From Ostrinia nubilalis (taxonomy: Eukaryota > Arthropoda > Insecta > Lepidoptera > Crambidae): DNA of 64,000 bases. Below are positions 12,401 through 21,400 of this stretch, one piece after another. The position numbers and the translations under genes are program-made. Numbering within the stretch: the first letter of the stretch is position 1; each line of letters opens with the position of its first letter. The DNA is taken from the NCBI RefSeq assembly GCF_963855985.1, contig NC_087104.1, forward strand, positions 3,844,001 through 3,908,000. Reading direction: 5' to 3'. The notes beneath the pieces were generated by a model that was not told where the DNA came from, made no database searches, and saw only the letters and a program-made list of their open reading frames with translations.

Positions 12401-15400
12401 GACACGGTGCTGGCGATGGTGGGGCTGGAGCAGCCGCAGCACACGCTGGCCGTGCGCCGCGCGCCGCACAACAAGCAGAAGGAGTACAAGCGGGTAACTA
12501 TACTTACATAAGGCCCTTATACTTCAACACCGCGAAAGTGCATTTTCGTAACTTCACAGGAAAGAAGTTCACTTATTGTGGAGAACCTTGGGGGAGGCCA
12601 TTGTCCAGTAGTGGACGTCATTTGGCTGAAACGAACGAACAGGAGAGAAGAAAAACGATTTATTTTCATAAAATGTCAAGACATTTAGGACATTTTATGA
12701 AAATAATAATAATAATAATAAAATAGTTTATTAAAATATATCGTTTTTCTTCTCCTGTAAAGTTTAAAAAAAATGCAATTTCGCGGTGTTGAAGTATAAG
12801 GGACGAAAGGCATAAGACCACTTTAGAAAGAAGTTTCTTTCAGTTAAATGACGTCCACTGCCGGACAAAGGATTTCCACAATAACCGGCCGGTCCTGAAC
12901 TGCCTGCATTCATCAGCTACGAGCCATGTGTATGCCCCGCCCAATGCCACTGAGTTTAGCAATTCTGCGGGCGGTCGGCCACTTTGGTTTACCGTGGATT
13001 ATCGTCATTTCTGATTCGATCGGAAAATTCCGGGCATAGCACGCTCCAACGCTCTTTTCTTTGGGTCACATTGAACGCGGCTTGCTGCGGCGTTCCTTCT
13101 TAGCACTTGTCAAATGTTTGTTCCGAACCACTGGTAGGGCAAAACAATCGTGTGGCATGTAAAGATGTACCTTACATTTCATTGCAGATAATAGTAGAAA
13201 GCTCAGACAGCGAGAACAGTTCCGTGGAAGAGGTGGAGGCCAGCGACGGCTTCACCGGAGAAGACGACATGTTTGTCGACATCGTACAATCGGAACGGCT
13301 ACAGCCTCTAAGTAAGTGCACAGTTTATAACAATATTTCGTCAAATGTTAGGCCTTAGAAAAACATAGGACTGCTAAAGTAAATACTAATTCTTAACTTT
13401 TATCGAAGATCAACTATTTATACTGTTTTACTAACATATTGGCAATATAGATAGGTATTTTACTTTGGTTGGTTATAACAAAAAAGAAGACAAAACAATA
13501 GGCATTGTTGTGTAATTTTTGGTTATGACATTGAGCGTCCCACAATGTAGATAGGTATGTTGAAAACACAAAATTAGTTGATATCCTTTCAAACACTTTT
13601 TTATTTATTGACTTGTCCTGTTTTGTTTGCATCATGAATTGTTTTTGCAATTTCACCTCTATAACTTTTAGCTGTAATTATTGTATGATGAGCTTTCAGC
13701 AGGCAAATTAAGTTCTAATTTCAATTCCAGTGTCGGAGCACGTGGAAGACGAGGCGCTGGGCTGTATCGAGTTCGCGCAGCGCTTCAAGGCGCGCTATGG
13801 GCCCAACACTCCAAACTTCTTTGAAGGCACGCTGCAGGATGCCATCAAAGAGGCTTGTCTCAAGCCCGCCAAAGAGGTTTGTTGTTGTATTCAATCATTG
13901 GTTTTATTAGATAAACCAATAATGTTGGTCCTTAACTGTATTGGTTATGACCTTGAAGGGTCCGTATGTAAATTACAGATCCTAGCAACCGGTGGCTATT
14001 TTTACAATAGTAATGCGACTGCAACGCCGACCAATGACAGCGTCGCATTCAATTATAGGTGGCGCTATTTTCCATACATTTGTCGCAGTTTTCCAAAACT
14101 TTGCTTGTCACACCCGGGAATCGAACCAACTAAAATCTGTTAAAAATTACGCACTGTATTTTTATTACATCGATCGTTAGGGTTAAGTATAAGAATGAAA
14201 TCTCTCTAACAAACTTGATAAATCAAATGAAAGGAAAACCATTAAATCTTAAATTATTTTAATTAAGTATGTACAGAAAATTGTATGTGAATTTTCGAAA
14301 AAAAATTGAAAATCTTTGAATGCAGTTCTCTTTCTTTTCAAAAATAAAGGAATGTTTTCTTTCAGTAAAATTTTCTATCTATAGTATTACGAGTACTTTC
14401 CCTCCAGATGGCATTACAAAATTCGACCCTGTATAATATTACAACGCCCGGGGTTGTTAACTAACTTACCGTGCCGTGTGTTCAACTACTTATTTAAGAA
14501 AAATACAAAGCTAAAAAGTAAAAATATTAAAATATGCTGCGTTGTCTAATGAGGGTTTTCCCGAATGAAAAATCCGCCAGATGGCAATACGTAGACGCGA
14601 GGTCCTAATGCTGCATGATTGGTTATTTTTGACATGACATTGACAGATATGTCAAAATCCACCAATCACGCAGCAGTCAGACCCCACATCCACGTCCCGC
14701 CGTCTAGCGATCTTTCATTCGCAAAACCCTCATTACTGTTTCTAAAACCTCCATAATTCTCACCCACAGAGGAAGCTGCTCGGCCTGTACCTCCACCACG
14801 AACAATCAGTGCTATCCAACGTGTTCTGCGCGCAACTCCTCGGCTGCGAGGCCGTTCTGCAGACGCTCGCTACCAACTTCGTCGTCTACGGCTGGGACCT
14901 CACGCACCCCGACAACAACGTCATGTGAGTCACATTTTTTATATACTTTTTCTCCTTTTTATATCTCCAATCGACTTGGGTCATAATCAGATGTTTTGTC
15001 TTGTTTTTTTTTGTGTAAGGAGGGATATTTCAGTAAATTCTCTCCATCGGTCTTCACTCATTCACATAGCATTCTAGTCCGGCCTATGTGAGTCACATCA
15101 ACAAAAAAAACTTCTTGTAGCAGTCAGTCCTATTGCATCGACACAGTACCAATAACTGAATAGTTTTAGTGGATTTTGAATCATTATTTCGAGTAATAAG
15201 AGTAAAATTCGCTTGCAGTGGATTTCTCTGCGTATGTAAACGAAACGGTGCTTGACTCTGAGACAAGCTAAATACACCAAATTGTTGACGACATTGAGTA
15301 GTCTTTTTTACGTAATACATTTATTATTCTGTGGTTCAAAAATGGCCAACGCAGTCGATCATGGCAGTGAACTCCCGTGCACATTATAAGCACGTCAGCG

Positions 15401-18400
15401 AGCACACCTTCTCAAGCAGTGAGTCACTAATAATACCGCAGTCAACGGCTTAGATTAGGAACTTTCACGATACAAATAATTCCTGTTGGCCACAACATTG
15501 TTGCGAGTCCCACAACTACATCTTGTGAGACGCGGTCACTTACGGCCTTGGCGGGCTTTGGTTTAGCATCCTGCGATCGACCACGATGCGTGGGTGCACA
15601 CTAGGGTGTCCCATAAATGGCTGAAAAAAAATTTTTTTTAGACATTGAAATGCATACCCTCTATTTCTTTTAGTACTACTCAGACATAGTTAAATACAAA
15701 ATTTCATCTTCCTACGTCAACATTAACCCGTGCCGACTGAGCTCTGAAGATTTTGAAAAATGCTGATTTTATCTGATTGGCCTGATTTTTGCTACACTGT
15801 GCGTAGCAAAAATAGCTTTTTCTCTTCCTTTGCAGTGATCAAACAATGAAAATCTTGCATAAGCTTTATAGCTCTCTCAGCTGTATCATTAACTACCCTT
15901 AAAGAAAGCACTTTTTTGCTTTAAAATAGGCAACATCTTCATCTCATTAAGAAATGGGTCTCAGGGGAAAATTCTTATCAATTTTCAATGGGAAAAATAA
16001 ATGTATAGTCTTGACAGACACTAAATCACTCAATGGGTTTCCAGCAACAATAAATAAGGCAGTATTATTATCAATTCATTAAAAACATGATAAAAAAATT
16101 AGTACTAGTCCTATTTACCATAGAAATAATCATACCTTCTTCAGATGGAATGTATATCTTCCCAGAATCATACATATTCTCTCTTTGTACTTTTACTACA
16201 GTATTGACGGTGTTTGTTCATTACCTTCATCATCAAAGAGTGATAAAACGGCAATTTCTTCTGACATGAAGTAACAAAGATGTTGACTAAACTTGCTCAA
16301 GGCTGCTTTGGAAATCAATTTGTCAACACTCTCATATACCTTTTGGAAAGTGGATGTCAAGAGTTCCTTAAGGCTTTCATCGGAGCTGGTAAGTTGGTCG
16401 TGATGATTTATTGAGAACAAATGAATAGGCACCGCTACTGCCGTGCAACATGTTTCGATGCAAGTCGGCACGGGTTATCGTACTCCAAATAAAGTAAAAA
16501 TTTATTTCCGAGTGTCTTAGAGGCAAACAAACAAAACTAAGACCTATGCGTTACAAATTTAAAACTTTGAAAATTATGGGACACCCTAGTGCACACGCCG
16601 TATTCGTAAATAACAGCGTATTTGGCGATTATCGCCCGCCAAGTTCAATCGACAATCGTTTTATCTAAACTGCAGTTGTGAATCATCACTAACGATGTAC
16701 TGTTTCCTCAGGCTGCTGAACTCCGTGTCGAACGCGCTGGGCGCGGTGGCCAGCATGACGATCCGCAGCATCCCGGTGGAGCGCCTGCCCGCGCTCGTGC
16801 TCATCATGCGCGTGCGCTCCAACACGGAGATATACTCCGTCATCAACGGTAACTACATGCTCACCTTACGGACGCGCTGGGCGCGGTGCCAGCATGACGA
16901 TCCGCAGCATCCCGGTGGAGCGCCTGCCCGCGCTCGTGCTCATCATGCGCGTGCGCTCCAACACGGAGATATACTCCGTCATCAACGGTAACTACATGCT
17001 CACCTTACGGACGCGCTGGGCGCGGTGCCAGCATGACGATCCGCAGCATCCCGGTGGAGCGCCTGCCCGCGCTCGTGCTCATCATGCGCGTGCGCTCCAA
17101 CACGGAGATATACTCCGTCATCAACGGTAACTACATGCTCACCTTACGGACGCGCTGGGCGCGGTGCCAGCATGACGATCCGCAGCATCCCGGTGGAGCG
17201 CCTGCCCGCGCTCGTGCTCATCATGCGCGTGCGCTCCAACACGGAGATATACTCCGTCATCAACGGTAACTACATGCTCACCTTACGGACGCGCTGGGCG
17301 CGGTGCCAGCATGACGATCCGCAGCATCCCGGTGGAGCGCCTGCCCGCGCTCGTGCTCATCATGCGCGTGCGCTCCAACACGGAGATATACTCCGTCATC
17401 AACGGTAACTACATGCTCACCTTACGGACGCGCTGGGCGCGGTGCCAGCGTGACATCCGCAGCATCCCGGTGGAGCGCCTGCCCGCGCTCGTGCTCATCA
17501 TGCGCGTGCGCTCCAACACGGAGATATACTCCGTCATCAACGGTAACTAAAGCCCGAGCGCGAGCGATAATGATGGGTAGCTTGGGGTCATTGGACAAAA
17601 TTCTACGTGCTCGCAGACCGGGCTTTAGCCCACTTTCAACTTTGACACCAATAGATAACGCTACCTTCACTGTGTATCTCAGTGGCGAGTCGTATTATGA
17701 AAATCTCCTATGTTTTTTTTTTTGTTTTGTAAAGCTAAACTAACTACGTAAGCGATGAGATGACGGAGCTTTTGGACGGGCCGATGTAATTGCTTAAACA
17801 GTTCGCATAACAACCTCTTTGACGGATCGCAAAATATAAATATCCTCTTACTTCTTTAGTTTGTTCCGGCGATTCTTCTCAGCACTTGCCATATGTTTGT
17901 CTCGAAGCGCTGGTAGGGCCCAAAAGATAAGGAGACATGTAAAGTGCCCCATAAGGGCTAACTTTTCTTTTTTATTATTTTCTATAATAATTTTGACATA
18001 AGTGCCACTTGTGGTCTAAACTGAATAAATACTTTTGATTTTGATTTTTTTGATTTTGCAAAATAACTAATATCCAATCATCTTGACAGGCAACGTGGGC
18101 GTGTCAGAACTGGTAGGCGGTCTGATGGAGGCTCTGGAACGATTCGCGTCGCAGCGCGACGAAGACGCGCGAATGGAGCGCGAGCGCGACGCGCGGCAGA
18201 AAGTCAAGCGCGAGCAGGACGAGGCCTACCAGCGCAGTCTTGAGGCCGACAGGTATGCTATACACTACTTTAGTATTAAAGCAACGTAGGCGTGTCAGAG
18301 CTAGTAGGCGGTCTGATGGAGGCTTGATGGATGCGGTTTGCGTCGCAGCGCGATGAAGACGCGCGTCTGGAGCGCGAGCGCGACGCGCGGCAGAAAGTCA

Positions 18401-21400
18401 AGCGCGAGCAGGACGAGGCCTACCAGCGCAGTCTTGAGGCCGACAGGTATACTATACACTACTTTAGTATTAAAGCAACGTAGGCGTGTCAGAACTGGTA
18501 GGCGGTCTGATGGAGGCGCTGGAACGATTCGCGTCGCAGCGCGACGAAGACGCGCGAATGGAGCGCGAGCGTGACGCGCGGCAGAAAGTCAAGCGCGAGC
18601 AGGACGAGGCCTACCAGCGCAGTCTTGAGGCCGACAGGTATGCTATACACTGCTTCAGTATGTAACAGGCAACGTGGGCGTGTCAGAGCTAGTAGGCGGT
18701 CTGATAGAGGCTCTCGAACGATTCGCGTCGCAGCGCGACGAAGACGCGCGAATGGAGCGCGAGCGCGACGCGCGGCAGAAAGTCAAGCGCGAGCAGGACG
18801 AGGCCTACCAGCGCAGTCTTGAGGCCGACAGGTATGCTATACACTGCTTCAGTATGTAACAGGCAACGTGGGCGTGTCAGAGCTAGTAGGCGGTCTGATA
18901 GAGGCTCTCGAACGATTCGCGTCGCAGCGCGACGAAGACGCGCGAATGGAGCGCGAGCGCGACGCGCGGCAGAAAGTCAAGCGCGAGCAGGACGAGGCCT
19001 ACCAGCGCAGTCTTGAGGCCGACAGGTATGCTATACACTGCTTCAGTATGTAACAGGCAACGTGGGCGTCTCAGAGCTAGTAGGCGGTCTAATGGAGGCT
19101 CCCGAACGATTCGCGTCGCAGCGCGATGAAGACGCGCGATTGGAGCGCGAGCGCGACGCGCGGCAGAAAGTCAAGCGCGAGCAGGACGAAGCTTACCAGC
19201 GCAGTCTTGAGACCGACAGGTATGCTATACACTACAATAGAAAGGCACGGGTCTTAACGCGACATTTATGACTAAGTTACATTATGTACTCACGGCTTGA
19301 CGTTTCGGCTGCTATGCTGCAGCCGTAGTCACAAGCAGACTGGCGGCTCGCGGCGTCGTCCGTTCGGGCGGGCTTGAAAATTTTTAACTACTCTCACATA
19401 CACACAACACTTACAGTATCCGTATTCGTATTTAGCATAACAGCCGAAACGTCAAGCCATGAGTACATAATGTAACTCGATCATAAATGTCGCGTCACGA
19501 CCCGTATCTTTCTATTTTAGTTGAAATGGAACGCGAAAGTTTAAAATCTTATATTGAAATAGTACACTACTACAGTATGTAACAGCACATAGTCCTTTCT
19601 GAAAGGGAGTGGTTTAGGTATTCAAATAAATAACATTTTTTCAATAAAAATCTCTTAATTGGGTTTTAATGTTGTTCATATTGGAACAACTCTTTCAAAT
19701 AATGTATGACCTCACACATGCTTGCTTATATTGCAGAGCAAAAGAAGAAATTAAGAAACAACAAGAACTGGAGAGACATCAGGAATTGGAACGAGCGGAA
19801 TCAGAAAGACAAATGGAAGAAGCGAGGAAAGAGGTAAGTGTAGCGTTCTTCTTACATGTCTCTCAACATCAGAATACAAAGGAAATCTGTTATTTGGTAC
19901 ACATTTTATCAACTTTATTCCAACTGTAACAAAGACGTGTTGCGAATTTTTTGGCTACTTTGAGTGCCACGAACTATTTGACGCTGACTGTATACCCTTT
20001 CGGTTGCTGAAGTATAGTGATTTTTTAAAGCTTAGATCCCCGCGCATTAGGCGTCCAACGAATTATATGATGACGTGGCCAGGCCGCGTAATGCGTGCAT
20101 TTACATATTATCAAGAAAGAAACAGTTGGTTGCAGCGACCTAGTCGCCTAACTCGTGGAACCCTAAGGGCCTTGCCACACTGGCGGATTGCAAGCGGAGC
20201 GGCGGCGCGGTGGGCACGCCGCGGTCGCCAAAATGCTTGCGAAATGCCGCGGCGTGCTGCGCCGTGCCACTGCTCCGCCCCGAAAACGCTTGCAATCCGC
20301 CAGTGTGTCAAGGCCCTAAGTGGTCGCAATAAGAATTGATTTCTATAGTGTCTCCATTCGCTGGTACTTGAATAACTATTATGAATGTTTATTGAACGCT
20401 TGTGACTTCCCAGGCGATGCGGAGCAGCGCGGAGGCGCGCGTGCCCGCGGAGCCGGCGGCGGACGCGCGCGACGTGTGCCGCATCCGCGTGCGCCTGCCG
20501 CCGCCGCACGAGCGCTGCCTCGAGCGCCGCTTCCACCCGCACGACACCGTCGCGGTGAGTCACGTGGGACCATAGACAAGCAGCGCGGAGCCGGCGGCGG
20601 ACGCTACGTGTGCCATCCGCGTGCGCCTGCCGCCGCCGCACGAGCGCTGCCTCGAGCGCCGCTTCCACCCGCACGACACCGTCGCGGTGAGTCACGTGGG
20701 ACCATAGACAAGCAGCGCGGAGCCGGCGGCGGACGCTACGTGTGCCATCCGCGTGCGCCTGCCGCCGCCGCACGAGCGCTGCCTCGAGCGCCGCTTCCAC
20801 CCGCACGACACCGTCGCGGTGAGTCACGTGCGACCATAGACAAGCAGCGCGGAGCCGGCGGCGGACGCTACGTGTGCCATCCGCGTGCGCCTGCCGCCGC
20901 CGCACGAGCGCTGCCTCGAGCGCCGCTTCCACCCGCACGACACCGTCGCGGTGAGTCACGTGCGACCATAGACAAGCAGCGCGGAGCCGGCGGCGGACGC
21001 TACGTGTGCCATCCGCGTGCGCCTGCCGCCGCCGCACGAGCGCTGCCTCGAGCGCCGCTTCCACCCGCACGACACCGTCGCGGTGAGTCACGTGGGACCA
21101 TAGACAAGCAGCGCGGAGCCGTCAAAAATCTATCAAACTCCACACAAAAAGCACCGGTTATAATTTTAGTTACGGTCAAAGCTAGGTGGTGCAACTCAGC
21201 CTTATTTGCATAACAGAAACTTTCATTTTCATTGGAGTCAAAAGAAAAATGTAGACCCTGGCTATACAGGAGTCGCTGTGGAGGTAAGGTGTGGTGGGAT
21301 GGGTCCCATAAAAAAAATACCAGAAATACATAACCCCGTAGCCCCCTACTTCCTTAAATCTCTAAGGATACGCGCGTACCCCTTAGACCTCTGCAGTTTA

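Noticed and set aside
18338..19016. Arg-rich short frames in the exon 12 array
   Set aside because: Out-of-frame readings of repeated exon copies.
6857..21120. CRISPR arrays
   Set aside because: Units are exon-derived, lack conserved short repeats with variable spacers, and the genome is an insect.
6797..21120. Simple assembly error as the full explanation of the exon arrays
   Set aside because: The units within arrays carry different substitutions and indels, the arrays have different unit designs, and some copies are well decayed. An error could still inflate the near-identical copies, so this is only partly set aside.
20111..21213. Arg/Ala/Pro repeat frames over the exon 14 array as genes
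   Set aside because: Both are shadows of the tandem exon in the wrong frame or strand and include MITE sequence at 20161-20320.
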